A stretch of 64,000 bases of DNA from Actinokineospora enzanensis DSM 44649 (GTDB taxonomy: Bacteria; Actinomycetota; Actinomycetes; Mycobacteriales; Pseudonocardiaceae): the NCBI RefSeq assembly GCF_000374445.1, contig NZ_KB894405.1, positions 277,110-341,109 on the forward strand, written 5' to 3'. A program made the position numbers and the translations under genes. Positions 1-7,599 of the stretch are shown here, piece after piece. Below the pieces are notes generated by a model, which was not told the DNA's origin, ran no database searches, and saw only the letters and a program-made list of their open reading frames with translations. Position 1 is the stretch's first letter. Every line of letters starts with the position of its first letter.

Positions 1-43
1 AGGCGTGGAAGCGGCGTAGCCAGTTGTCGGTGCGGGTGGGCAT
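1..43 (-). CDS. N-terminus of a probable type II thioesterase (partial)
   Basis: Only the first 14 codons are inside the window. They read MPTRTDNWLRRFHA from an ATG whose complement is at 41-43. The W-(L/V)-RRFH opening matches the start of the type II thioesterase found complete at 35509-36291 (GRWVRRFH), and many such editing thioesterases begin this way. The reading is inferred from a very short peptide. The gene runs out of the window to the left, downstream of the two-component system on the same strand. Confidence 0.35.
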   Translation of the reverse strand, partial: MPTRTDNWLRRFHA

Positions 44-75
44 GGCCTGCCGCCTTTCGGGTTGGTGCTTCGGGA

Positions 76-91
76 ACCGCCAACAGGCGGT
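76..91. terminator. short hairpin after the response regulator
   Basis: ACCGCC-aaca-GGCGGT forms a 6-bp stem that touches the stop codon of the response regulator. It is weak and has no T tract, so it may be only an attenuator-like structure. Confidence 0.25.
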
Positions 92-744
92 CAGGTGCGG
101 GTGGCGGTGCTGTCCAGGTAGGTGAGGACGGCGCGGATGCGGCGGTTCTGGTCGCGGCTGGCTTCCAGGCCGAGTTTGGCGAAGATGTTGCTGATGTGGT
201 TCTCCACGGCGCCCTGGGTCACCGTCAGGGCCTTGGCCACGGCGGTGTTCGACAGGCCCTGTGCCATCAGGCCCAACACTTCCTTCTCCCGGGCCGTCAG
301 CGCGTCCAGGGGGTCTCGGCTGCGGGAGAGCATCTGGGCGATGACGTCCGGGTCGATGGCCGAACCGCCCCCCGCGACGCGGCGGACGGCCTCCAGGAAG
401 TCGGCCACGTCGGCCACGCGTTCCTTCAACAGATACCCCACGCCCGCCGTGCCGCCCGCCACCAGGTCGACGGCGTAGCTGCCCTCGACGTACTGGGAGA
501 CAACCAGGACCGGGAGGCCGGGGAACTCACGGCGGGCGGCGAGGGCGGCGCGGACGCCCTCGTCGGTGAAGGTGGGGGGCATGCGGACGTCGGCTATCAC
601 CAGGTCCGGTTTGTGTTCGCGGACGGCGTCCAGCAGGGCGTCGCCGTTGTCGACGGCGGCGGCGGTCTCGATGCCGACGTCGGCGAGGAGGCTTTGGACG
701 CCTGCCCGCAACAGGACCGAGTCCTCGGCTATCACGACACGCAT
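91..744 (-). CDS. NarL/LuxR-type response regulator
   Basis: This 217-residue protein is a two-component response regulator. Its receiver domain (about residues 1-125) has the acidic pair E7/D8 and a phospho-acceptor Asp at position 52 in the context IADVRMPP. A LuxR-type helix-turn-helix (about 145-210) begins LTAREKEVLGLMAQGLSN. The ATG at 744 is preceded by a GGAGG at good spacing, so the long upstream extension of the frame is rejected. It lies 16 bp downstream of the sensor kinase at 761-1882, which is its evident partner, and is co-transcribed with the glycosyltransferase ahead of that. Its targets cannot be read from the sequence. Control of export or of the macrolactam genes is only an inference from position. 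Confidence 0.88.
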   Translation of the reverse strand: MRVVIAEDSVLLRAGVQSLLADVGIETAAAVDNGDALLDAVREHKPDLVIADVRMPPTFTDEGVRAALAARREFPGLPVLVVSQYVEGSYAVDLVAGGTAGVGYLLKERVADVADFLEAVRRVAGGGSAIDPDVIAQMLSRSRDPLDALTAREKEVLGLMAQGLSNTAVAKALTVTQGAVENHISNIFAKLGLEASRDQNRRIRAVLTYLDSTATRT

Positions 745-760
745 GGGAAGGGCCTCCGGG

Positions 761-1882
761 TTACCAGCGGACGGGCAGGTCGGCGCGGATGACCGTGGGG
801 CCGCCGATGGGGCTGACCACGGTGAGGACGCCGTCGATGGACGCGGCGCGGTCGGCCAGGCCGGACAGGCCGCTGCCGGGGCGCAGGGACGCGCCGCCCT
901 GGCCGTTGTCGACGATCTCGACGACCACCGTGTCGTCGTCCCGGGTGACCCGGACTGCGGCACGGTCGGCGCCCTGGGCGTGTTTGACGATATTGGTCAA
1001 CGACTCGCTGACGATGAAGTACGTCGTGGTCTCGACCGGGGCCGGTGGGCGTGGTTCGACGGTCACGCTCACGTCCACCGGGAACGGCATTCGCGCGGTC
1101 AGTGACGACAGGGCCGCGTCCAGGCCGCGATCCTGTAGAACGGGGGGATAGATGCCCCGGGCCAGGTCCCGCAGTTCGGACACGGCGAGTTTCGCGTCCG
1201 CGTGGGCGGCGCCGATCAACGCGCGGGCGCCTGCCGCGTCGTCGGAGTCCAGTTTGAACTGGGCGCGGCCCAGACTCATCGCCACGGCGACCAACCGTTG
1301 TTGGGCGCCGTCGTGCAGGTCGCGTTCGATGCGTTTGCGTTCCGCCTCGACGGCGTCGATTCCCCGGGCCCGTGAGGCTTTCAGCTGCCGCGCCCGTGCC
1401 TCCAGCTGGGATGCCCGGTCCGGCCCCAGCATCGACCGCGCCAGCGCCGCGTGCATGGCGCCGATGCGCGGGGCGACGAAGATGCCGAACGGCGGAACCG
1501 CCACCGACACGATGCCCGCCACGAACTCCACGATGCCCAGCGGCAGCGCCAACAGCACGAAGTTCAGCTCCCGCCACGTGGTCGGGTCGACGAGACGGGT
1601 CTGCCAGGTGGCGAGCAGGCCGGGGCCGTGCGGCAGGCGGCGGGGCGTGGGGATCTCGACCCCGAGCAGGACCCGGCACCAGCCGCGTTCGAGGTCGGTG
1701 AAGACGCGGGTCAGCGAGGTGGCGGCGACGAGGACCGGGATGCCGATCCACAGCATGGTGGTGGTGATGCCGAGCACCAGCGCCAGCACGACGAGCACGA
1801 ACGCCGCGATGCGCAAGGGGAAGCTCGCCAACAGGAAGCCGATGACGCGGAGCGGGTGCGGCCGGACCGGCTTCTCGGTCAC
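761..1882 (-). CDS. NarL-family sensor histidine kinase
   Basis: This protein of about 373 residues has hydrophobic membrane segments near residues 12-55 and 110-135. They are followed by a HisKA_3 dimerisation helix with the phospho-acceptor His at about 190 (context RDLHDGAQQRL) and a HATPase domain with SESLTNIVKHA and DNGQGG. That layout is typical of NarL-partner kinases of actinomycetes. The GTG at 1882 overlaps the TGA of the glycosyltransferase (GTGA), implying translational coupling, and an alternative GTG lies two codons upstream. It phosphorylates the response regulator encoded immediately downstream. The signal is unknown: there is no large extracellular sensor domain, so it probably senses the membrane state or a small molecule in the bilayer. 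Confidence 0.88.
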   Translation of the reverse strand: MTEKPVRPHPLRVIGFLLASFPLRIAAFVLVVLALVLGITTTMLWIGIPVLVAATSLTRVFTDLERGWCRVLLGVEIPTPRRLPHGPGLLATWQTRLVDPTTWRELNFVLLALPLGIVEFVAGIVSVAVPPFGIFVAPRIGAMHAALARSMLGPDRASQLEARARQLKASRARGIDAVEAERKRIERDLHDGAQQRLVAVAMSLGRAQFKLDSDDAAGARALIGAAHADAKLAVSELRDLARGIYPPVLQDRGLDAALSSLTARMPFPVDVSVTVEPRPPAPVETTTYFIVSESLTNIVKHAQGADRAAVRVTRDDDTVVVEIVDNGQGGASLRPGSGLSGLADRAASIDGVLTVVSPIGGPTVIRADLPVRW

Positions 1883-3141
1883 CGACACCGCGCTATCCGT
1901 TCCAGCTCCGGCACCAGCTCGTCCAGCGTCGGCGTGGCCGCCATCTCGTCGCGGACCGCCAGCGCGCAGGACCGGAACGACGGCTCGGTCAGCAGCCGCT
2001 GCACGCCCTGCCGCACCGACGCGGCGGTGACGTCCGCCAGGTCGAGCAGCAACCCGTTGCCGCGCTTGACCTGTGCGGCCGCCGACACCCGCTCGCTCCA
2101 GGTCGTGCCCGGGATCACCAGCTGCGGCACGCCGTTGACGACCGCGTTGCCGATCGTGGCCCCGCCGCCCTGGTGCACGATCGCCGAGCAGCTCGCCAGC
2201 AGCTCGTTCATCGGCACGAAGTCCACCGCGCGCACGTTGTCCGGCACCGTGCCGACGGACTCCAGCTGGGCCGCGTTCAGCGTCGCGATCACCTCGACGT
2301 CCAGGTCGGCCAGCCCCTCCAGCAGGTTGCCCACGGACGTCTCCTCGACGCCCAGCGTCTGGCGGTTGGAGATGCCCAGGGTCAGCAGCACGCGGGGTCG
2401 CGCGGGCTCTGCAAGGACCCACCTCGGGATGGCCATCGGCTTGTTCAGCGGGATGAACCGGGCGGGCAGGTAGTCCACGTCCACGCCGTCGTAGCGCAGG
2501 TACGAGGGGTGGCAGTCGATCGTCTTGACGCCGTGGCGCAGGGTGTCGTCGTAGGTGGCGCCGTAGCGGCCGACCATCGACGACATCCAGTCCACGAACG
2601 GATCACTGCTCGTGTCCTCGGGTTGGCTCGCCCGCAGGTCGCGGTATTGAGCGCCGATCCGCGCGGTCTGGTCGGCCGCGTACATCATGCGCAGGTGCGG
2701 CACCCCGATGGCGTGCGCGACGATCGGGGCGGCGTAGATGATCGGGTCCCACACCACCAGGTCCGGCCGCCACTGCTTGGCGAACCGCACCATCTCGTCC
2801 ACAAGGGACTCCGGGGTGGTCCAGCGGAACACGTCCACCCAGTCCGCGTAGACCTTGCGCACGTACTGCTCGGTGTAGCGCTCGGGGCGGCTCTCCGAGA
2901 TCAGGTGCTGCCCGGTCATGGCGTTGTCGCCGTCGGCGTTGAGCTGCCGGTGGTGGGCGACGTCGAGATCGTCGCCGAACCACATCGCGTCCAGGCCGGT
3001 CTCCAGGAACGGCGCCACCTCGCGCGGGTTGCGCTGGCCGACGAAGCGGACCTCGTGCCCGGCCGCGGCCAGCGCCCAGCCGACCGGGGCCATGCTGTAG
3101 ACGTGCGTCCTCGTGGGAAAGACCATCAACATGACGCGCAT
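1879..3141 (-). CDS. Family-1 glycosyltransferase for macrolactam glycosylation
   Basis: The protein has 420 residues and a GT-B fold like the antibiotic glycosyltransferases related to DesVII/EryCIII. The N-terminal half starts MRVMLMVFPTRTHVYSM and should bind the acceptor. The C-terminal half holds the sugar-nucleotide motif HQGGGATIGNAVVNGVPQL (around residue 345). It is the only glycosyltransferase in the window, so it is the natural candidate to attach the amino sugar made by the operon at 39327-42372. It heads an operon with the two-component system (GTGA overlap with the kinase). It is divergent from the starter cassette, and the promoter region between them carries TAGGGG-type boxes. 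DesVII-like enzymes often need a P450-like activator, and none is seen here beyond a P450 with an intact haem Cys. Confidence 0.87.
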   Translation of the reverse strand: MRVMLMVFPTRTHVYSMAPVGWALAAAGHEVRFVGQRNPREVAPFLETGLDAMWFGDDLDVAHHRQLNADGDNAMTGQHLISESRPERYTEQYVRKVYADWVDVFRWTTPESLVDEMVRFAKQWRPDLVVWDPIIYAAPIVAHAIGVPHLRMMYAADQTARIGAQYRDLRASQPEDTSSDPFVDWMSSMVGRYGATYDDTLRHGVKTIDCHPSYLRYDGVDVDYLPARFIPLNKPMAIPRWVLAEPARPRVLLTLGISNRQTLGVEETSVGNLLEGLADLDVEVIATLNAAQLESVGTVPDNVRAVDFVPMNELLASCSAIVHQGGGATIGNAVVNGVPQLVIPGTTWSERVSAAAQVKRGNGLLLDLADVTAASVRQGVQRLLTEPSFRSCALAVRDEMAATPTLDELVPELERIARCR

Positions 3142-3431
3142 CGGCGCACACTCCGAACTCGGGCGTGAGTGCTGTCAATCCAGCCGGTCACCTCAGCACG
3201 GTACGGACTCCCCGGCGCGGAACCGACCCGGCACGGCCGGATAGGGGTCCCCGACCCCTGTTCCCCGGAACGAGTCTTTCGGGTGAAACCGGCCGTGCGA
3301 TAGGGATTCAGGCGTCGGTTAGACCCGCTTTAGATGCCCCTTAGGGGGCTGTTCGCACGACAACTACCCGGTTAGACATAGAGGTGGATCCGGCCGCGTT
3401 GGGCCGGACCTACGCGAGTGAGGTGATGAGC
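3142..3431. promoter_or_regulatory. Divergent promoter region with AGGGG palindromes
   Basis: There is no gene in this 290-bp gap between the glycosyltransferase and vinJ. It contains an inverted repeat AGGGGTC-ccc-GACCCCT at 3243-3259 and a near palindrome CCCCTTAGGGGG at 3337-3348, plus TTAGA repeats at about 3319, 3330 and 3372. The same CCCCTA/TTAGGGG core occurs before other operons of the cluster, so these are candidate LAL-regulator operators (inference). Confidence 0.55.
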
Positions 3432-4376
3432 ATGGCCGTGCCGCCGACCGGCAAGGGCTGGGTGCCCTTCGGGGAGTACCGGACGTGGTACCGGGTCACC
3501 GGCGTCGTCGGGGGCGAGCTGCCCGCCCTGGTGGTGGCCCACGGCGGCCCCGGCAGCACGCACGACTACCTGCTGGCCCTGGCCGAGCTGGCCGAGGAGG
3601 GCTGGCCGGTCGTGCACTACGACCAGCTCGGCAGCGGCGGCTCGACGCACCTGCCGGACAAGGGGCCGGGGTTCTGGACGCCCGAGCTGTTCGCCGACGA
3701 GCTGGACAACCTGGTGCACCGGCTCGGCATCGCGGACAACTACGTCCTGTTCGGACACTCCTGGGGCGGGCTGCTGGTGGCCAGGCACGCCGCCGAGCGG
3801 CCGGAGGGGCTGCGCGGTCTGGTGATCGCGAACTCGCCCGCCTCGTACGTGCTGTGGCGGCAGGAGATGGACGTGCTGCGCGCCCAGCTGCCGCCCGGGG
3901 TCGACGCGGGCCTGCGCGCCCACGAGGCCGCGGGCACGACCGACTCCCCGGAGTACTTCGAGCTGCAACGCGTGTTCTACGACCGGCACGTGTGCCGGGT
4001 GCAGCCGTGGCCGCAGGACTACCTGGCGTCGTTCATGGAGATGGCCGACAACAACACCGTCTACGCCAACATGAACGGGCCGAGCGAGTTCACCGTCGTC
4101 GGCACGCTCGCGGACTACTCCGTGGTGGACGACCTCGACGACATCGAGGTGCCCACGCTGGTCATCTCCGGCAGGCACGACGAGGCCACGCCGGTGACCG
4201 TGCGGCCGTTCGCCGAGCGGATCCACGACGCCCGCTGGGAGGTCTTCGAGCATTCCAGCCACGTGCCGCACCTGGAGGAACCCGACCGGTTCCGCGCGGT
4301 GCTGCTCGGTTTCCTGCAGGACATCCACCCGACCGGGGGTCGGGTCGTGGACAGAGAGGTCGCCAGCCATGGATGA
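3432..4376 (+). CDS. vinJ: VinJ-like macrolactam amino-acid-removing peptidase
   Basis: This 314-residue alpha/beta hydrolase of the proline iminopeptidase family has an HGGPGS oxyanion motif near residue 37 and a nucleophile elbow GHSWGG with Ser at about 110. A late Asp (SGRHDEAT) and a His (SSHVPHLEEP) complete the triad. In vicenistatin-type pathways VinJ removes the N-terminal aminoacyl cap from the finished polyketide chain so that the free beta-amine can be lactamised. The ATG at 3432 is chosen because a GAGG lies 8 nt upstream. The frame is open back to a GTG at 3384. It overlaps vinK by 8 nt, so the two are coupled. The role is inferred from family and neighbourhood. Confidence 0.88.
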   Translation: MAVPPTGKGWVPFGEYRTWYRVTGVVGGELPALVVAHGGPGSTHDYLLALAELAEEGWPVVHYDQLGSGGSTHLPDKGPGFWTPELFADELDNLVHRLGIADNYVLFGHSWGGLLVARHAAERPEGLRGLVIANSPASYVLWRQEMDVLRAQLPPGVDAGLRAHEAAGTTDSPEYFELQRVFYDRHVCRVQPWPQDYLASFMEMADNNTVYANMNGPSEFTVVGTLADYSVVDDLDDIEVPTLVISGRHDEATPVTVRPFAERIHDARWEVFEHSSHVPHLEEPDRFRAVLLGFLQDIHPTGGRVVDREVASHG

Positions 4377-5328
4377 CGCCGTGCGGCCGGGCTCGGCCGT
4401 CGTGTTCCCGGGGATGAGCCCGTGCCGATTCGCCGACTTCGGCAAGTTCCTCCTCATCAACCCGTTCGCCCGCAGGCTCATCGCGGAGGCCAACGACCGG
4501 CTCGGCTACTCGCTGGTCGACCGGTTCCGCGAGACCGAGGGCGACTACTCCGAGTACGCCCAGGTCGGGTTCATGCTGACCTGCGTTGCGCTGGCGGAGT
4601 GGGCCGAGCAGGAGCACGGGATGAGCCCCGACTACTGCACCGGGCCCAGCTTCGGCGAGAAGCCCGCCAGCGTGTACTCCGGGTCGCTCACCTTCGCCGA
4701 CGCGGTGTGGATGACCGCCGAGCTCGCCCGCTGCCTCAACGAGTTCTTCGCCACCGAGCACACCGACGTGGTGACCCACTCGTTCGTGCGCACGCCGGGG
4801 GAGAAGCTCACCGACGCGCTCACCGACCTGGCGGGCCGCGGCGAGTGGTCCGACATCTCGTGCTACATCGACCATGACTTCTACATGGTCTCGGTGCGCG
4901 AGCGGAACCTGGACTGGCTCAAGCAGGTCGTGCGCAGCATGGGCGGGCTCTCCCTCTACACGATGCGGCCGCCGCTGCACTCGCGGGCCTTCGGCGCGCT
5001 GCGCCGCAAGGCCGAGGACGAGGTGCTGGGCGGCCTGCACTTCCACGATCCGCTGCTGCCGATCGTGGCCGACCAGGACGGCTCCGTGCTGCGCACCGGC
5101 GACGAGGTGCGCACGATGCTGCTGGACAGCATCGTCGAGCCGTTGCGCTGGCCCGCCGTGCTCTCCTCGCTGGAGGAGCTGGGCGTGGGCAAGCTGTGGA
5201 TCTCCGGCCCGGACACGCTCTTCGGCCGGGTGCGCGCGGCGCGCACGCGGTTCGAGGTGGTCACGGTAAACCCGCGGATGGCCCTGCAACCGCGCCGTCG
5301 AGGTGCCGGGCCGTCCAGGGTCAGCTAG
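4369..5328 (+). CDS. vinK: VinK-like trans acyltransferase loading the PKS
   Basis: The protein has 319 residues and a malonyl-CoA:ACP transacylase-like fold. GPSFGE with Ser at about 94 replaces the usual GHSxGE, and a His at about 204 (RPPLHSRAF) would complete the dyad. In this family VinK moves the dipeptidyl starter from the discrete carrier VinL to the loading ACP of the first PKS. The matching loading module here is an ACP without an AT (see 13419-29369). The stop TAG (5326-5328) lies inside the left arm of a long palindromic element (5324-5493), so the last residues may have been altered by that insertion. Confidence 0.88.
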   Translation: MDDAVRPGSAVVFPGMSPCRFADFGKFLLINPFARRLIAEANDRLGYSLVDRFRETEGDYSEYAQVGFMLTCVALAEWAEQEHGMSPDYCTGPSFGEKPASVYSGSLTFADAVWMTAELARCLNEFFATEHTDVVTHSFVRTPGEKLTDALTDLAGRGEWSDISCYIDHDFYMVSVRERNLDWLKQVVRSMGGLSLYTMRPPLHSRAFGALRRKAEDEVLGGLHFHDPLLPIVADQDGSVLRTGDEVRTMLLDSIVEPLRWPAVLSSLEELGVGKLWISGPDTLFGRVRAARTRFEVVTVNPRMALQPRRRGAGPSRVS

Positions 5329-5493
5329 TGGTGCGACCCAGAACGTCGACCATGTCTCGACCCGCCCACGACGTGCCTGACGGCACCGCCGGAAACGACC
5401 AAGTACATCCAGTACGAGGTCGTCCCGGCGGCACCGTCAGCCACGCCGTGGACCCGCCGATACACGGCCGACGTTCTGAGTCGCACCACTAGC
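5324..5493. repeat. 170-bp imperfect palindromic element between convergent genes
   Basis: The outer 25 bp at 5324-5348 and 5469-5493 are inverted copies with one mismatch; each begins GCTAGTGGTGCGAC read inward. Pairing continues inward with mismatches (for example GACGGCACCGCCGG against CCGGCGGCACCGTC) to a GTAC-atcca-GTAC centre at 5403-5415. The whole unit could fold as one giant hairpin. It supplies the stop of vinK and the last ~17 codons of the vinL frame. It looks like a MITE-like insertion or a bidirectional terminator; no transposase is present. Confidence 0.75.
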
Positions 5494-5730
5494 GGGCTGC
5501 AGCGCGGTCAGCGTGGTCCACAGCCTGCCCGGGTTCTCGAAGGTCTCCAGGTTCAGCGCGTCGTCCTCGAAGCGCACGTCGTAGTCCTGCTCCAGCACGG
5601 AGAGCAGCTCGACGGTCGCCAGCGAGTCGAGGCCGTACTCCCGCAGCGGGGTGTCCGCGGCGAGCGCCTCGTCGGCGGGCAGGAACGGGAGGTAGGAGCG
5701 AAGGGTTTCCTCGAAAGCGCTGTCCCACAT
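5437..5730 (-). CDS. vinL: VinL-like discrete acyl carrier protein
   Basis: This 97-residue stand-alone carrier protein has the phosphopantetheine site YGLDSLATVEL, with Ser at about 36. In the vicenistatin scheme the 3-methylaspartyl unit is loaded here by VinN, decarboxylated by VinO, capped by VinM and offloaded by VinK. The ATG at 5730 is taken as the start because the carrier fold begins there; the frame is open for another 42 codons upstream without homologous content. The last 17 or so residues after LTALQPA are encoded by the palindromic element and are probably not part of the fold. It is unusual in facing the opposite way to the rest of the starter cassette. Confidence 0.87.
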   Translation of the reverse strand: MWDSAFEETLRSYLPFLPADEALAADTPLREYGLDSLATVELLSVLEQDYDVRFEDDALNLETFENPGRLWTTLTALQPASGATQNVGRVSAGPRRG

Positions 5731-5870
5731 GGCTACTCCGGATCGCTTGTTCGGTACCGACCGGACTGGAAAACCGACCGCCCGGTTCTGTTCTCGACAG
5801 TACTGCCGTGACCGCCCGCAGACAACGCGCTCGTCGGCGACGGCACCCCTATTCACAGTGAAGGACGACG
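5731..5870. promoter_or_regulatory. vinL/vinM divergent promoter region
   Basis: This 140-bp gap sits between two divergent genes. A single CCCCTA box lies at 5846-5851, close to the vinM start, and AAGGA precedes the vinM ATG. No clear -35/-10 pair can be assigned. Confidence 0.35.
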
Positions 5871-7406
5871 ATGGACACGAACCCGACCGGCGGGCTGGCC
5901 GCGCGTTTCCAGCGCGGCCTGGCGCGATCCGAGCACGGTGTGGCCGTGCACGTGGGCGAACGTGAGCTGGGCTACGGCGAGCTGCACGAGCTGGCCCTGA
6001 CCTGGGGTGGTGCCCTGGTCGAGAGCGGGGCGGGCGCGGTAGGGGTGTGGGCGGGCAAAGGGGTCGCCGCGTACGCGGGGATCCTGGCCGCGCTGTACGC
6101 GGGGGCGACCGTGGTGCCGCTGCGCCCGGACTTCCCGACCGCCCGCACCAGGCAGATGATCGAGGCGGCGGGGGTGGACGCGCTCATCGTGGACGAGCGC
6201 GGCCTCTCCCGTCTGTCCGAGGTGACCGGGGATCGGGCGTTGACGGTGTTGGCGCCGGAATGCGGTGACCACCCGGCGGTGCTGCGGCCGCGCGAGTCGC
6301 GGGCGTTGGCGGCGCCTCGGCTCGTGGGGCCGGGGGACAGCGGGTATGTGCTGTTCACCTCGGGTTCCACCGGTCGTCCCAAAGGAGTGCGGATCGGCAA
6401 CGGGTCGCTAGACCACTACTTCGGACTGCTGGACGCGCGCTATGACTTCACCCCGGACGATGTGTTCTCGCAGACCTTCGACCTCAACTTCGACTGCTCC
6501 CTGTTCGACCTGTTCTGCGCCTGGGGTGCGGGCGCCCCGGCGGTCGTGCTGCCCGCGGGCGCCTACCGTGACCTGCCCGCCTTCGCCGCGCAGCGGGGGC
6601 TGACGGTGTGGTTCTCCACGCCGAGCGCGATCGACCTCGTGCGCCGCACGGGCGGGCTGGCACCGGGTGCGTTGCCGGGGCTGCGGTGGAGCTTCTTCGC
6701 GGGCGAGGCGCTGAAGGTCGCCGACACGGCCGACTGGCGGACCGCCGCGACGAACTCCCTGGTCGAGAACATCTACGGGCCCACCGAGCTGACCATCACG
6801 GTGTCCGGCTACCGGTGGGACGACGTGGCGACGCCGCGGATCGCGGTCAACGGCGTGGTGCCGATCGGCGAGGTCCACGCGGGGCACGATCACGTGCTGC
6901 TCGGCGAGGGTGACATCCCCGTCGAGAACGAGGGTGAGCTGTGCATCGCGGGGCCGCAGTTGACCCCGGGCTACCTGGACCCGGCGGACGAGCAGGGGCG
7001 GTTCTTCGAGCAGGACGGCAAGCGCTACTACCGCACCGGCGACCGGGTCCGCAGGCTGAACGACACCGACCTGGCCTACCTGGGCCGGTTGGACTCGCAG
7101 GTGCAGGTTCTGGGGTGGCGGGTCGAGCTCGCCGAGGTCGAACACGCCCTGCGCGACTGCGGTGTGGACGCCGTGGTGCTCGGGGTGGACACCGAGGTGG
7201 GCACCGAGCTGTTCGTCTTCTACTCGGGCGCGCGACGGCCGACCATCGAGATGGTCCGCGCGTTGCGGAACGTGCTGCCGGAAGGGGTGATCCCGCGCCA
7301 CTACCGGCACATCGACGAGTTCCCCCTCAACGGCAACCGCAAGATCGACCGCAAGTCCCTCGCGGCCCGCGCCGACGAGATCCTGCACCCCGTCCCCGTG
7401 GGCTGA
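5871..7406 (+). CDS. vinM: VinM-like amino-acid adenylating/transferring enzyme (cap addition)
   Basis: This 511-residue member of the AMP-forming ligase superfamily resembles DltA/NRPS A domains. The phosphate-binding loop is FTSGSTGRPKG, the region DLNFDCSLFDLF supplies the Asp that binds an alpha-amino group, and YGPTELT and YRTGDRV are the later core motifs. In vicenistatin biosynthesis VinM activates an amino acid (alanine there) and attaches it to the amine of 3-aminoisobutyryl-VinL, protecting the chain during elongation; VinJ later removes it. Its DltA-like character separates it from VinN, which follows. It is followed by a strong palindrome (7426-7461), so vinN probably has its own promoter. 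Confidence 0.85.
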   Translation: MDTNPTGGLAARFQRGLARSEHGVAVHVGERELGYGELHELALTWGGALVESGAGAVGVWAGKGVAAYAGILAALYAGATVVPLRPDFPTARTRQMIEAAGVDALIVDERGLSRLSEVTGDRALTVLAPECGDHPAVLRPRESRALAAPRLVGPGDSGYVLFTSGSTGRPKGVRIGNGSLDHYFGLLDARYDFTPDDVFSQTFDLNFDCSLFDLFCAWGAGAPAVVLPAGAYRDLPAFAAQRGLTVWFSTPSAIDLVRRTGGLAPGALPGLRWSFFAGEALKVADTADWRTAATNSLVENIYGPTELTITVSGYRWDDVATPRIAVNGVVPIGEVHAGHDHVLLGEGDIPVENEGELCIAGPQLTPGYLDPADEQGRFFEQDGKRYYRTGDRVRRLNDTDLAYLGRLDSQVQVLGWRVELAEVEHALRDCGVDAVVLGVDTEVGTELFVFYSGARRPTIEMVRALRNVLPEGVIPRHYRHIDEFPLNGNRKIDRKSLAARADEILHPVPVG

Positions 7407-7425
7407 GCAGAGTCCACACTCACCG

Positions 7426-7461
7426 GAACGGCCTCTGCGGTGCGCACCGCAGAGGCCGTTC
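7426..7461. terminator. 36-bp perfect palindrome after vinM
   Basis: Two 18-bp arms, GAACGGCCTCTGCGGTGC and its exact complement, abut with no spacer. It lies 20 bp after the vinM stop and most likely ends that transcript. Confidence 0.7.
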
Positions 7462-7493
7462 GACGTCTCCGCACACTGCCCCGGACCTCGGTG

Positions 7494-7511
7494 TTAGGGG
7501 CGCTGTAGGGG
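7494..7511. promoter_or_regulatory. Direct TAGGGG boxes before vinN
   Basis: TTAGGGG at 7494-7500 is followed 11 bp later by TAGGGG at 7506-7511, one helical turn apart and about 90 bp before the vinN start. The same core occurs before other operons of the locus, so this is a candidate activator site. Confidence 0.5.
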
Positions 7512-7599
7512 TGTGGCCGCGTGCTCGGGCGCGGTTAGTTTTCGTGCGGCGGGAGTGGTTGACGCCCGGTTTCCTCGATTCTCCACGGGAGTTGCGGTC

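Noticed and set aside
5324-5493. Integron attC-like site or CRISPR relic
   Set aside because: There is no integrase, no spacer array and no attC core. Full-length symmetry fits a palindromic element better.
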